Positions 1-7,595 of a stretch of DNA of 64,000 nucleotides are shown here, in pieces (the first letter of the stretch is position 1; every line of letters begins with the position of its first letter). Made by a program: the position numbers and the translations under genes. This DNA comes from Sinomonas sp. R1AF57 (lineage in GTDB: Bacteria > Actinomycetota > Actinomycetes > Actinomycetales > Micrococcaceae), in NCBI RefSeq assembly GCF_002224485.1, contig NZ_CP022463.1, positions 154,376-218,375 on the forward strand, given 5' to 3'. The notes under the pieces were generated by a model that made no database searches, had not been told where the DNA came from, and saw nothing but the letters and a program-made list of their open reading frames with translations.

Positions 1-2
1 CC

Positions 3-560
3 GGACGGCTCAGCCGGTCGCTCGCGGCCGGGGCCACCGACGAATCGAGCGGTGCCGCCCAGCGCCAGTACCCCGCGGGGGGCCAGTACCCGACCGGTAC
101 CCAGTACCCGACCGGTACCCAGTACCCGAGCGGTACCGAGTACGGAGCCGGCACCGAGTACGCTGCGGGGAGCCAGTACGGTGATGGCCAGTACGCGGCC
201 GGCCAGTATGGCGAGGGCCAGTATGCAGGAGGCCAGTACTCCGGCGGCACTGCCGGAATGGGCACTGCCGGAACGGGCACGCCGTCTGCTGATCTGGGCC
301 AGGGTGCCGCATACCCTGCACCCGAGACCGGCGCCTACGGCCAGGGTGCGGCGCCGAGCGCGTACACGCCGGCCCGCGGCGAGGACGGCGCCCTGACGAA
401 CGCCGTCGACGAGGGCGGGGCGTACGGCCAGACCCCCGGTCAGGACGCGGCGTACCGCGAGTACGAGAACGAGGACGCTTCGGGCGCCGGCAGCGTGGAG
501 GGCGAGGTGCCGCCGCTGGACACGGAGCGCCTGCGCCGGGAAAGGGATGATCTGCGATGA
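3..560 (+). CDS. C-terminal part of a Gly/Gln/Tyr-repeat protein (5' end outside window)
   Basis: The reading frame is open from the first bases of the window, so the start is missing. What is visible is a low-complexity protein of at least 185 residues. After a short Ala/Ser region it has a run of Tyr-containing hexads (GGQYPT, GTQYPT, GTQYPS, GTEYGA, GTEYAA, GSQYGD), which change to pentads (GQYAA, GQYGE, GQYAG, GQYSG). An acidic tail ending in RLRRERDDLR follows. No catalytic motif is visible. The stop codon overlaps the ATG of the next gene (ATGA), so it is probably translationally coupled to the holin-X and DUF3618 genes as a three-gene operon. The composition suggests a disordered surface- or membrane-associated segment. 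I do not recognise a family and assign no function. Confidence 0.7.
   Translation, partial: GRLSRSLAAGATDESSGAAQRQYPAGGQYPTGTQYPTGTQYPSGTEYGAGTEYAAGSQYGDGQYAAGQYGEGQYAGGQYSGGTAGMGTAGTGTPSADLGQGAAYPAPETGAYGQGAAPSAYTPARGEDGALTNAVDEGGAYGQTPGQDAAYREYENEDASGAGSVEGEVPPLDTERLRRERDDLR
66..248 (+). repeat. In-frame tandem repeats (18 bp then 15 bp period)
   Basis: About six imperfect 18-bp units of the form cagtacccgaccggtacc are followed by four 15-bp units built around ggccagtacg. They encode hexapeptide and then pentapeptide repeats each holding one tyrosine. Every unit is a multiple of three bases, so copy-number slippage would keep the frame. The switch of period inside one array suggests at least two separate expansions. 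Confidence 0.85.
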
Positions 561-1024
561 GCCACGTCCCCGACTACGGAACTCCGTCGCCGGGCGCGCC
601 CACCGCAGCTGGGGCCGTGCCGCCAGCGGAGCAGAAGGCCGCATCATCGTCGCTGGGTGACCTCGTCGGCGACGTCGCGGCGGACCTGTCGACGCTCATG
701 CGCCAGGAGCTCGAGCTCGCCAAGGCCGAGGTGAGGCAGTCTGCCACCAGGGCGGGCAAGGGTGCGGGCATGTACGCGGGGGCTGGAGTGGCCGGCCACT
801 TCGTCCTGCTGTTCCTGTCGCTGGCGCTCTGGTGGGCGCTTGGCTACTACCTCACCGGACTCGGGTGGTCTGCCGTCATCGTGGCAGTCATCTGGGGCAT
901 CATCGCAGCCGTCCTCGCCGCCCGGGCGAAGAAGGAGATGGCAGCGATCAAGGGCCTCCCGCGCACCACCGACACAGTGAAGAAGATTCCCGAAGCACTC
1001 AAGCCGAGTGAGGAGCCACGATGA
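557..1024 (+). CDS. Actinobacterial holin-X/phage-holin-III-type membrane protein
   Basis: This 155-residue protein has a Pro/Ala-rich N-terminus, then an amphipathic segment (about residues 33-65, containing LMRQELELAKAEV). Two hydrophobic helices follow at about residues 78-98 and 104-122, then a basic cytoplasmic tail. The amphipathic helix with LMRQELELAK, followed by a helical hairpin, is characteristic of the Actinobacterial Holin-X (Phage_holin_3_6) family. That family is chromosomal and widespread in actinobacteria; the name does not imply a prophage and no phage genes are nearby. It overlaps the upstream gene by 4 bases and the DUF3618 gene by 4 bases, which fits a coupled operon. 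A role at the membrane is inferred from topology; the exact function is unknown. Confidence 0.8.
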   Translation: MSHVPDYGTPSPGAPTAAGAVPPAEQKAASSSLGDLVGDVAADLSTLMRQELELAKAEVRQSATRAGKGAGMYAGAGVAGHFVLLFLSLALWWALGYYLTGLGWSAVIVAVIWGIIAAVLAARAKKEMAAIKGLPRTTDTVKKIPEALKPSEEPR

Positions 1025-1596
1025 GCCAGAATCCTGATGCCATTCGAGCCGACATCGAGCAGACCCGCGAACGGCTTGGCTACGACGTCGATGCGGTGGC
1101 GGACAAGGTGACCCCGTCGCACATCGCCCACCGCCAAGGCCAGAAGATCAAGGGAGCGGTGAACAGCATGAAGGACCGGGTCATGGGTGCCGCCGACGAC
1201 GTCTCGGAGGGCACGCACGGGGCGATGTCCGACGCCGGAGCGGCTGTCGACCGCACGCAGCAGCGCGTTGTCCGGAAGACGCAGGGCAACCCGCTTGCCG
1301 CTGGCCTCATCGCCTTCGGCGCGGGCCTGCTCGTGTCCTCCCTCATCCCGCCGAGCGAGAAGGAGCGGGAGGTCGCGCAGACCCTGAAGGAGAAGGCCGA
1401 GCCGGTTACCGACGAGCTCAAGGGCGTCGCCTCCGAGGTGGCTTCAAACCTGAAGCAGCCCGCGCAGGAGGCCGTTGAGAGCGTCAAGGGCACCGCGTCC
1501 GAGAGTGCGCAGGCCGTGAAGGAAGAGGCCCAGGACCAGAAGCAGGTCGTGCAGGAGCGGGCGCAGGACGCCCAGCAGAACCTGCGCGACCAGTAG
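1021..1596 (+). CDS. DUF3618 domain-containing protein
   Basis: This 191-residue protein opens with the DUF3618 signature (IRADIEQTRERLGYDVDAVA, residues 8-27). A hydrophobic stretch PLAAGLIAFGAGLLVSSLIP follows at residues 91-110. The rest (about 113-191) is a long Lys/Glu/Ala/Gln-rich helix, probably coiled coil, resembling LEA or apolipoprotein-like stress proteins. It overlaps the holin-X gene by 4 bases; the holin-X plus DUF3618 pair is a common actinobacterial arrangement. The pair may act together at the membrane during envelope or osmotic stress, but that is inference from topology and neighbourhood. A strong hairpin terminator lies 16 bases after its stop. Confidence 0.8.
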   Translation: MSQNPDAIRADIEQTRERLGYDVDAVADKVTPSHIAHRQGQKIKGAVNSMKDRVMGAADDVSEGTHGAMSDAGAAVDRTQQRVVRKTQGNPLAAGLIAFGAGLLVSSLIPPSEKEREVAQTLKEKAEPVTDELKGVASEVASNLKQPAQEAVESVKGTASESAQAVKEEAQDQKQVVQERAQDAQQNLRDQ

Positions 1597-1612
1597 CGGT
1601 ACCCGAGCCAGT

Positions 1613-1655
1613 GGCGGCGCGGCCGCGGGGGAACAGACCCCGCGGCCGCGCCGCC
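1613..1655. terminator. Bidirectional intrinsic terminator with flanking GCCGTCGTGCG motif
   Basis: A perfect 18-bp stem (1613-1630 with 1638-1655) encloses the 7-base loop gaacaga. It sits between two convergent genes (DUF3618 on + and the hypothetical on -), so it can serve both. There is no U tract. The right arm runs directly into gtcgtgcg, forming the CCGCCGTCGTGCG motif (1651-1663) that recurs at other terminators in this window. Confidence 0.8.
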
Positions 1656-1682
1656 GTCGTGCGTCCCGCCGCGGAAGGCGGG

Positions 1683-2510
1683 TCAGGAGGCGCGGGCGAG
1701 CTGGCGGATGGGGATCCAGCGGGAGGCGAGCCGGCGGTAGGCCGCAGCGGCGCCGGTCATGTCGCCCTCGGCGAGGCATTCGATGCCGAGGAGCACGTCG
1801 GTCGGGGACTCGTCGGGGTAGACGCGGTCGGCCACGGCGCCGTAGTCGAGTTCGACCGCGGAATCGGGGTGGAACTCCTCGAGCCATTCGGTGAGGGACG
1901 TGAGTTCGTCGAGGAGGTTCATCTCGGGGGCGGCGAGGGCGAGGTTCGCCACCGCGAAGCGTGCCCGGTGCAGCGCCTTGGCCCACGTCGTCGTGATCCG
2001 GACGGTCTGGACGTGGTCGTCCTCCTCGACGACCTCGGTGGCGTCCTGTTCGTGGAACAGCACGAACCAGCTGAACGGTATCCCCCACAGGGATTCGCGG
2101 GTGTTGATCCGGGGCGTGCCGGGCTCGGAGGCGATCCGGTCGACGCGCTCCTGGTGCTTGGCGCGGGCCGGGGCCGGCAGCAGCACCGTGGCGAGCGGGG
2201 TCGGGGCCGTGGTGAGCACTGATTCAGCCGCGAGGCCCGCCCGCAGGACAAGCTGAGAGGGGCAGTAGAGGGTCCGCCCGTCGATGGTGACCGTCCGCGT
2301 GAACTCGGCGTCGTCGTCGGGGAAGGGGTCCCCGGAGGAGGAGATGATCCGTCCCAGCGCCGCCTCTGACTCGGCGGCCTCCAGGCCCCGGCGGCCTGGT
2401 TCGCGCCCTGCGAGGCTGTGCTCCATGCGCGCCCGCTCCTCAGGGCTGAAGGCCTCGAGCGGCTCGTAGACCCGCAGGTGCGAGGACAGGGGACCGTGGT
2501 ACGGGCTCAT
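1683..2510 (-). CDS. Conserved actinobacterial hypothetical protein
   Basis: This 275-residue protein has no signal peptide or membrane helix. The N-terminus carries the phrase LRVYEPLEAFSPEER, and mid-protein there is WGIPFSWFVLF followed by an acidic EVVEEDDH segment. Similar LRVYEPL-starting proteins of this size are common single-copy hypotheticals in Actinobacteria, but I cannot name a function. It is predicted cytosolic. Codon use matches the neighbours, so there is no sign of recent transfer. It is convergent with the DUF3618 gene and shares its terminator. It lies 43 bases downstream of exonuclease III on the same strand, which leaves room for co-transcription. Start is the GTG/ATG giving MSPYHGPLSS. 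Confidence 0.7.
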   Translation of the reverse strand: MSPYHGPLSSHLRVYEPLEAFSPEERARMEHSLAGREPGRRGLEAAESEAALGRIISSSGDPFPDDDAEFTRTVTIDGRTLYCPSQLVLRAGLAAESVLTTAPTPLATVLLPAPARAKHQERVDRIASEPGTPRINTRESLWGIPFSWFVLFHEQDATEVVEEDDHVQTVRITTTWAKALHRARFAVANLALAAPEMNLLDELTSLTEWLEEFHPDSAVELDYGAVADRVYPDESPTDVLLGIECLAEGDMTGAAAAYRRLASRWIPIRQLARAS

Positions 2511-2553
2511 GTGACGCCGCCCGCCGGGGGCCGGGTCCCGGGACGCCGCCGGA

Positions 2554-3366
2554 TCACGAACCCTCCGCCAGCTCCACGACGACGGGCGCGTGGTCGGAGG
2601 CGCCCTTGCCCTTCCGCTCCTCGCGGTCGATGTGCGCGTTGACCACCCGGGCGGCGAGCGCGGGGGAGGCCAGCACGAAGTCGATGCGCATGCCTTCCTT
2701 CCGCGGGAAGCGGAGCTGGGTGTAGTCCCAGTAGGTGTAGACGCCGGGACCCGGGGTGTGGCGCCGCACCACGTCTTCGTAGCCGCTGGCCTCGAAGGCG
2801 CGGAATGCGTCCCGCTCGGGCTCGCTCACGTGCGTGTAGCCCTCGGTGCGGAAGAGCTCGATGTCCCACACGTCCTCGTCGCGGGGGGCGATGTTCCAGT
2901 CGCCCACGAGGGCGATCTGGGCGTCCGGGTCCTGCGCGACCCATTCGGCGGCGTGGCCGTTGAGGACCTTGAGCCACTCGAGCTTGTAGGGCATGTGCTC
3001 GTCATTGAGGGCACGGCCGTTGGGGACGTAGAGGCTCCAGACCCGGACGCCGGCGCAGGTGGCTGCCATGGCGCGCGCCTCCTGCACGCCGTCCTTGCCG
3101 CCCTTGCCGAAGGCGGGCTGGTCGGGGAACGTCCGCTCGACGTCGGTCAGGCCCACGCGGGACGCGATCGCCACGCCGTTCCACTGGTTGACGCCGAAGT
3201 GCGCCACCTCGTAGCCGTTGCGCTCGAAGAGCTCCCAGGGGAAGTTCTCGTCCTTGCACTTCGTCTCCTGGATCGCGAGCACGTCCACGTCGCTGCGCAG
3301 GAGCCAGTTCTCGACACGGTCGGCTCGGGCGCGGAGGGAGTTGACGTTCCAGGTAGCGATCTTCAC
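2554..3366 (-). CDS. xthA: Exodeoxyribonuclease III (AP endonuclease, EEP family)
   Basis: This 270-residue DNA-repair nuclease removes nucleotides 3' to 5' and cuts at abasic sites. It shows the complete EEP/Xth motif set: KIATWNVNSL at the N-terminus, the metal-binding Glu in AIQETKC (residue 34), WNGVAIASR, the catalytic LVGDWNIAP, the RIDFVLAS segment, and the terminal SDHAPVVVEL. Length matches bacterial ExoIII (about 268). I start at the GTG at 3366, because the conserved N-terminus begins there and a -10-like TAGCGT lies 7 bases upstream on this strand, which predicts a leaderless message. An in-frame GTG 21 bases further upstream would add a non-conserved MIDSVGG. Confidence 0.93.
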   Translation of the reverse strand: MKIATWNVNSLRARADRVENWLLRSDVDVLAIQETKCKDENFPWELFERNGYEVAHFGVNQWNGVAIASRVGLTDVERTFPDQPAFGKGGKDGVQEARAMAATCAGVRVWSLYVPNGRALNDEHMPYKLEWLKVLNGHAAEWVAQDPDAQIALVGDWNIAPRDEDVWDIELFRTEGYTHVSEPERDAFRAFEASGYEDVVRRHTPGPGVYTYWDYTQLRFPRKEGMRIDFVLASPALAARVVNAHIDREERKGKGASDHAPVVVELAEGS

Positions 3367-3388
3367 GCCGCCCACGCTATCAATCACG

Positions 3389-3424
3389 GCAGCGAGTCGG
3401 CACCGTGCGGTGCCGACGCGCTGC
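3389..3424 (-). terminator. Intrinsic terminator downstream of nadE
   Basis: A 16-bp stem (3389-3404 with 3409-3424, one A-G mismatch at 3395/3418) has a 4-base gtgc loop. It lies just past the nadE stop and before the xthA start on the minus strand. No U tract follows, as is usual for high-GC actinobacterial hairpin terminators. It separates nadE and xthA transcription units. Confidence 0.65.
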
Positions 3425-3444
3425 GATGTGAGGGTGGAGGATCG

Positions 3445-4290
3445 CTACTTCGTCCAGGCTGTCGCGCCCTCGTGCCACCAGGTGTCGAAGATCGTTACTG
3501 GGGTGGCGCGCTTGTGCCGGGTCAGGAGGTAGCGCTTCTCGATCGACTCGGCCGCGGAGTCGGAGACCTCGCGCCCCTCGAGGTAGTCGTCGATCTCCTC
3601 ATAGGTGATGCCGAGCTCGTGCTCGTCATGCCGGCCAGGCTGCAGGTCGAGCAGGTCCGCCGTCGGTATCTTCTCCGACACGCGCTCGGGGGCTCCGAGG
3701 TGGCGGAGGAGGGCGCGGTTCTGGCGCTTGTTGAGGCCGAACAGCGGCAGGATGTCCGCGCCGCCGTCGCCGTACTTGGTGAAGAAGCCGGTGACGGACT
3801 CCGCGCCGTGGTCGGTGCCGATCACGAGGAGACTCCGCTCGCCGGCGATCATGTACTGGGCGATCATGCGGGCCCGCGCCTTGGTGTTGCCGCGCACGAA
3901 GTCGGTCAGCTCGTCGTCCGAGGTCCGCTCGAACTCCTGCTCGAACCCCTCGACCGCAGGCTTGACGTTGAACGTCCACTCGGTCTTGGCCTTGATGAAG
4001 TCGAGGGCCGCCTTGGCGTCCTCTTCGTCGTGCTGGACGCCGTGGGGCAGCCGCACCGCGACGAAGTCCGCGTCGATGCCCTCGTCCGCGAGCGAGTCGA
4101 CCGCGAGCTGGGCGAGCCGCCCGGCGAGGGAGGAGTCGAGGCCTCCGCTGATGCCGAGGACGAAGCCCTTGGTGCCCGTCGCCTTGAGGTAGTCCTTGAG
4201 GAACCCGACGCGGGCCGCCACTTCCGCGGCCGGGTCGATCTCGGGCTTGACGCCCATCTCCTCGATGATCTTCGCCTGGAGTTCGCGCAT
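3445..4290 (-). CDS. nadE: Ammonia-dependent NAD+ synthetase
   Basis: The enzyme makes NAD+ from deamido-NAD+, ATP and ammonia, the last step of NAD biosynthesis. The 281-residue length matches the NH3-dependent class (E. coli NadE 275); there is no N-terminal glutaminase domain. The PP-loop SGGLDSS is at residues 48-54. The substrate-binding block VIGTDHGAESVTGFFTKYGD and the later GLNKRQNRALL are intact. The start at 4290 (MRELQAKIIEEMGV) fits the family alignment. A -10-like TACGCT lies exactly 6 bases upstream on the minus strand, so the mRNA is predicted to be leaderless. Much longer open frame exists upstream but is antisense to the GntR gene. Confidence 0.95.
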   Translation of the reverse strand: MRELQAKIIEEMGVKPEIDPAAEVAARVGFLKDYLKATGTKGFVLGISGGLDSSLAGRLAQLAVDSLADEGIDADFVAVRLPHGVQHDEEDAKAALDFIKAKTEWTFNVKPAVEGFEQEFERTSDDELTDFVRGNTKARARMIAQYMIAGERSLLVIGTDHGAESVTGFFTKYGDGGADILPLFGLNKRQNRALLRHLGAPERVSEKIPTADLLDLQPGRHDEHELGITYEEIDDYLEGREVSDSAAESIEKRYLLTRHKRATPVTIFDTWWHEGATAWTK

Positions 4291-4340
4291 GGGCCTAGCG
4301 TAGACCAGCCTCGGTGCTGGGACACGCGGGGCGCGTGGGG

Positions 4341-5129
4341 TCAGGTGGCTTCCCACATGTGGGCCATCTCCACGAGGGACTGCTCCACGATCTTCTCCAT
4401 GCCGGCGCGCGCCGCAGGGCCGTCCCCGCGCTGGATCGCCGCGGCGACGTCCATGTGCCACTCGAGCGCGGCGTGGTCCGGCAGCTGCGGCATGAGCCCG
4501 TACTGGACGCGTCCTTCGAGGACCTCCTGGGTGAGGAGGTGCAGCTTGCCGATCATCCGGTTCCCGCTCGCGGCGAGCACCATGTGGTGGAACGTGACGT
4601 CGAGGTCCAGGAACGCCTGCTGCCGCCCGGTCTTCCCCGCGGCCCACATCGAGGCCGCCAGCCGGACGATCTCCTCCCGCTCGGCCTCGCTGGCGCGCTC
4701 GGCGGCCAGCAGCGCGGCGAGCGGCTCGACCGCGTTGCGCAGCTCCGTGAGCTCGCGCAGCTGGGTCAGCCGGGCCGGGGAGGCGAGCTTCCAGCGGATC
4801 ACCTGCGGGTTGAAGGCGTCCCACGACTCCTCGGGCAGCACGACCGTGCCGACGCGGCGCCTTGCCTCCACGAGCCCCAGCGACGCGAGCACGCGGAGCA
4901 CCTCCCGCACAAGGGTCCGCGAAATGCCGAACTGCGCCTCGAGCTCGTCGGAGTTCAGGACGGACGACGGCGGGAGCTCGCCGGAGCAGATTCCCGCGCC
5001 GAGCGCGTCGAGGATCTGGGTGTGGCGCCGTGACGCCGAGGCGGCCACAGCGGCGAGGGGCCCCGACGGCGGCGGCGAGCTGTCGCCGTCGTCCGTGGAG
5101 GCTGTCTGCAGCTCCGTCGCGTGCACCAT
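4341..5129 (-). CDS. GntR-family regulator with FCD domain (FadR subfamily)
   Basis: This 262-residue regulator has a winged helix at about residues 25-95 (ILDALGAGICSGELPPSS, then FGISRTLVREVLRVLASLGL) and an all-helical FCD ligand domain. The helices with NAVEPLAALLAAERA, LDLDVTFHHMVLAASGN and WHMDVAAAIQRGD carry the FCD metal/effector residues. It is divergent from the galactonate-type ABC operon starting at 5262, with which it shares a 132-base AT-richer gap. That arrangement matches DgoR-like regulators of galactonate genes. I start at the ATG at 5129: TATGAT (minus strand, 5136-5141) lies 6 bases upstream, predicting a leaderless transcript. A TTG 27 bases upstream is less likely. The ligand is probably a hexonate or its keto-deoxy derivative (inference). 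Confidence 0.88.
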   Translation of the reverse strand: MVHATELQTASTDDGDSSPPPSGPLAAVAASASRRHTQILDALGAGICSGELPPSSVLNSDELEAQFGISRTLVREVLRVLASLGLVEARRRVGTVVLPEESWDAFNPQVIRWKLASPARLTQLRELTELRNAVEPLAALLAAERASEAEREEIVRLAASMWAAGKTGRQQAFLDLDVTFHHMVLAASGNRMIGKLHLLTQEVLEGRVQYGLMPQLPDHAALEWHMDVAAAIQRGDGPAARAGMEKIVEQSLVEMAHMWEAT

Positions 5130-5135
5130 GGTGAA

Positions 5136-5188
5136 ATCATACTGTGACGTGGGCAACTCTTGAATACGTACTACTTATAACTTAGTGT
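5136..5188. promoter_or_regulatory. Divergent promoter region between the FCD regulator and the SBP operon
   Basis: Rightward: TTGAAT (5160-5165), 17-base spacer, TAGTGT (5183-5188), giving a leader of about 65 bases to the SBP gene. Leftward: TATGAT (minus strand, 5136-5141) 6 bases from the regulator ATG. The rightward spacer is unusually AT-rich (acgtactacttataact) and holds TACGTA and TTATAA dyads, a likely FCD operator. The segment 5152-5162 (ggcaactcttg) is identical to part of the LacI-type operator at 11441. Confidence 0.55.
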
Positions 5189-5261
5189 CGCTGCTGAGAT
5201 CCGACGTAAAGGGGCGTCGGACGCGGGTCGCCACGGCGGTCCGAGAGATTGGAGTTCAACG

Positions 5262-6557
5262 GTGAAGGTTCAGTCATTCATCAGGGCGGCGGCCGTTGCC
5301 GCCATCGCGAGCCTGGGGCTCGCGGCCTGCGGTTCAGGGAGCAGCGGGGGCAACGAGAGCAGCGACGCTGCCGGACCCCTGCGCGTCACGCTGGCCAACC
5401 ACGTGTGGACCGAGCAGATCAAGGCGGCCATCCCGGAGTTCGAGAAGGAGACCGGGGTCAAGGTCGAGCTCACCCAGCTCGGCGAGGACCAGCTCTCGGA
5501 CCAGTACAACGTCAAGCTCAACGCTGGCAGCGAGGACATCGACGTGATGATGTACCGCCCCCTGCAGGAGGGCAAGCTCTTCGCGAAGAACAAGTACCTC
5601 GCCGACCTCTCGGACAACGTCAAGAAGGACTCGTCCTGGGACTGGAACGACTTCCAGCAGAACACCGTCGCGGCAACGACCTCTGACGGCAAGGTGGTCG
5701 GCGTGCCGATCATCACCGAGCGCGAGGTGCTCTACTACCGCAAGGACCTCCTCCAGGCCGCCGGCATCAGCGTGCCCAAGACCATGGACGAGCTCAAGGA
5801 CGCCGCGGCCAAGATCAAGGCCTCCAACCCGGACACGGCCGGCTTCGTGGCACGCACGGGCAAGTCGACCGCAGTGACCCAGTTCTCGAGCTTCCTGTAC
5901 AGCTTCGGGGGCGACTTCATGAAGGACGGCAAGGCCTCGATCAACACGGACGAGGCCAAGAAGGCCTACGCCTTCTACGGTGGCCTCATCAAGGACTCCG
6001 GCCCGGCCAACGTCTCCACCGACATGAGCTGGCCTGAGGCGATGGCCATCTTCACCCAGGGCAAGGCCGCGTTCTACACCGAGGCCGACTCGCTCTACAA
6101 GAACGCCACCGACCCCGCCAAGTCCAAGGTCGCCGACAAGGTCGGCTTCGCGCCCCTGCCCGCGGGCCCCGCCGGCTCCAAGCCGTACAACATCCCGTCC
6201 TGGGCGCTCGGCATCAACGATGCCTCCAAGCACAAGAACAACGCGTGGAAGTTCGTGCAGTGGGCCACCTCGAAGGAGCGCACGCTCGCGACCCAGAAGG
6301 CCGGCGTGCCCGGCGCACGCACGTCCGTCTGGTCGAGCCCGGACGGGATCTCGACCTACCCGAAGGACCTCGCGGACGCGATCACGGTCAGCGCCAAGAA
6401 CGGCGTGGGCCACGACCGGCCCGAGGTCGTGACGGTGAGCAAGGCCCGCGAGATCGTCGGCGCGCCCATCGTCGCGGCGATCACCGGCGCGGACTCCGCG
6501 AAGGCCGCAGACCAGGCCCAGTCCGACTTCTCGAAGTTCCTCGAGTCGGACAAGTAG
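5262..6557 (+). CDS. ABC transporter extracellular sugar-binding lipoprotein (family 1)
   Basis: This 431-residue type-I binding protein captures a sugar or sugar acid for the two permeases that follow. It has a lipoprotein signal: basic MKVQSFIR start, hydrophobic core, and lipobox LAAC with the lipidated Cys at residue 23. A Gly/Ser linker precedes the mature domain. The mature protein has the ITEREVLYYRKDLLQAAGI segment typical of family-1 sugar-binding proteins. The start is GTG at 5262 with GGAG about 8 bases upstream. Genetic linkage to galactonate dehydratase suggests a galactonate-type substrate, which would differ from the MFS carrier used in E. coli. No ATPase gene is in the operon, so a shared MsiK-type ATPase encoded elsewhere is expected, as is common in actinobacteria. 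Confidence 0.9.
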   Translation: MKVQSFIRAAAVAAIASLGLAACGSGSSGGNESSDAAGPLRVTLANHVWTEQIKAAIPEFEKETGVKVELTQLGEDQLSDQYNVKLNAGSEDIDVMMYRPLQEGKLFAKNKYLADLSDNVKKDSSWDWNDFQQNTVAATTSDGKVVGVPIITEREVLYYRKDLLQAAGISVPKTMDELKDAAAKIKASNPDTAGFVARTGKSTAVTQFSSFLYSFGGDFMKDGKASINTDEAKKAYAFYGGLIKDSGPANVSTDMSWPEAMAIFTQGKAAFYTEADSLYKNATDPAKSKVADKVGFAPLPAGPAGSKPYNIPSWALGINDASKHKNNAWKFVQWATSKERTLATQKAGVPGARTSVWSSPDGISTYPKDLADAITVSAKNGVGHDRPEVVTVSKAREIVGAPIVAAITGADSAKAADQAQSDFSKFLESDK

Positions 6558-6577
6558 CCGCACCGATCCGCCGGCAG

Positions 6578-6617
6578 CAGGCCGGGGCGCGCGACCGCCG
6601 TCGTGCGCCCCGGCCTG
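6578..6617 (+). terminator. Intercistronic hairpin after the binding-protein gene
   Basis: A 13-bp perfect stem (6578-6590 with 6605-6617) is extended inward by gcgac/gtcgt with one G-U pair. The apical region carries CCGCCGTCGTGCG (6595-6607). It lies between the SBP gene and the first permease. Such hairpins often give partial termination or 3' protection, so the binding protein is made in excess over the permeases. Confidence 0.65.
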
Positions 6618-6646
6618 ACCGGCCCGATCCCCTGGCAAGGTAACTC

Positions 6647-7594
6647 ATGGCTTCCACGACCATCGACCCGGACCTCACCAACGCCCCGCCACTGCGGCCC
6701 CGGCCCACCTCGGCCTTCTCCACGTGGGCCAACCGCCACCGCAAGTGGCTCTTCGCGGCACCCGCCATGGCCTTCGTGGCCATCCTCATCGTCGTCCCGC
6801 TCGTCTGGACCGCGTACCTGTCTCTGACGGACGCCCGCGGGTCTGTGCGGGCGGCGGCCGATTTCGTCGGCCTGAAGAACTACCTCACGGTCCTGACCGA
6901 CACCGCCCGCTTCTGGCCGGCCGTGGGCCGCACGGTGCTGTTCACCGGGGTCGTGCTCGTGTTCGAGGTGGTCCTCGGCATGTGCATCGCACTCCTGCTG
7001 TGGCGTCCTTTCCGGGGCGAGCGCTGGGTCCGCGTCGCCGTCCTGCTCCCGCTTGTGGCGACTCCGGTGGCCGTCGGCATGATGTGGCGGCTCATCTTCG
7101 ACCCGAACATCGGCTTCGCCAACCAGGCGCTCGGCTGGTTCGGCATCCCGCCCCAGCCGTGGCTCGCGGGCCAGGAGTCGGCGCTCTGGACCACGATGTT
7201 CATCGATGTGTGGCAGTGGACGCCGATGGTCGCGCTCATCCTCCTCGCGGGCCTCACGTCCCTCTCCGACGAGCCGCAGGAGGCCGCGAAGATCGACGGC
7301 GCGAGCACGTGGCAGCGGTTCTGGTTTGTCACCCTGCCGCTCATGATGCCCACGGTGGTCGTGGCGATCCTCCTGCGCGGCATCGACGCGCTCAAGACCT
7401 TCGACATCCTCTACGCGACCAAGGGCAAGGGCGGCGGGTCGTTCAACGAGGTCGAGACGCTCAACGTCTACGCCTACGGCCTCTCGTTCGACTACAACCA
7501 GTACGGTGTCTCCTCCACCGTGCTGATCCTGTTCTTCCTCCTCATCATCGGCGTCATGTGGGCCCTCACCGGCCGCAAGAAGAAGGAGTCCTGA
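6647..7594 (+). CDS. Carbohydrate ABC transporter permease (MalF/UgpA type)
   Basis: This 315-residue integral membrane protein has a cytoplasmic N-tail of about 35 residues and six predicted helices. The first is AMAFVAILIVVPLVWTAYLSL and the last VLILFFLLIIGVMWAL. The ATPase-contact EAA loop reads EAAKIDGASTWQRFWFVTLP. This is the standard first permease of a CUT1 sugar importer. It pairs with the next gene (1-base gap) and with the lipoprotein upstream. No attached ATPase is seen. Confidence 0.92.
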   Translation: MASTTIDPDLTNAPPLRPRPTSAFSTWANRHRKWLFAAPAMAFVAILIVVPLVWTAYLSLTDARGSVRAAADFVGLKNYLTVLTDTARFWPAVGRTVLFTGVVLVFEVVLGMCIALLLWRPFRGERWVRVAVLLPLVATPVAVGMMWRLIFDPNIGFANQALGWFGIPPQPWLAGQESALWTTMFIDVWQWTPMVALILLAGLTSLSDEPQEAAKIDGASTWQRFWFVTLPLMMPTVVVAILLRGIDALKTFDILYATKGKGGGSFNEVETLNVYAYGLSFDYNQYGVSSTVLILFFLLIIGVMWALTGRKKKES

Positions 7595-7595
7595 G

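Noticed and set aside
66-248. CRISPR-like array
   Set aside because: The repeats are in-frame protein repeats without spacers of constant length, and no cas genes are present.
557-1596. Prophage remnant suggested by the holin-like gene
   Set aside because: The family is chromosomal in actinobacteria and no integrase, lysin, capsid or attachment site is present.
2590-5163. Very long open frame (857 codons) on the plus strand opposite xthA, nadE and the FCD regulator
   Set aside because: It is antisense to three well-conserved genes and its composition is the usual high-GC shadow; no domain or ribosome site is visible.
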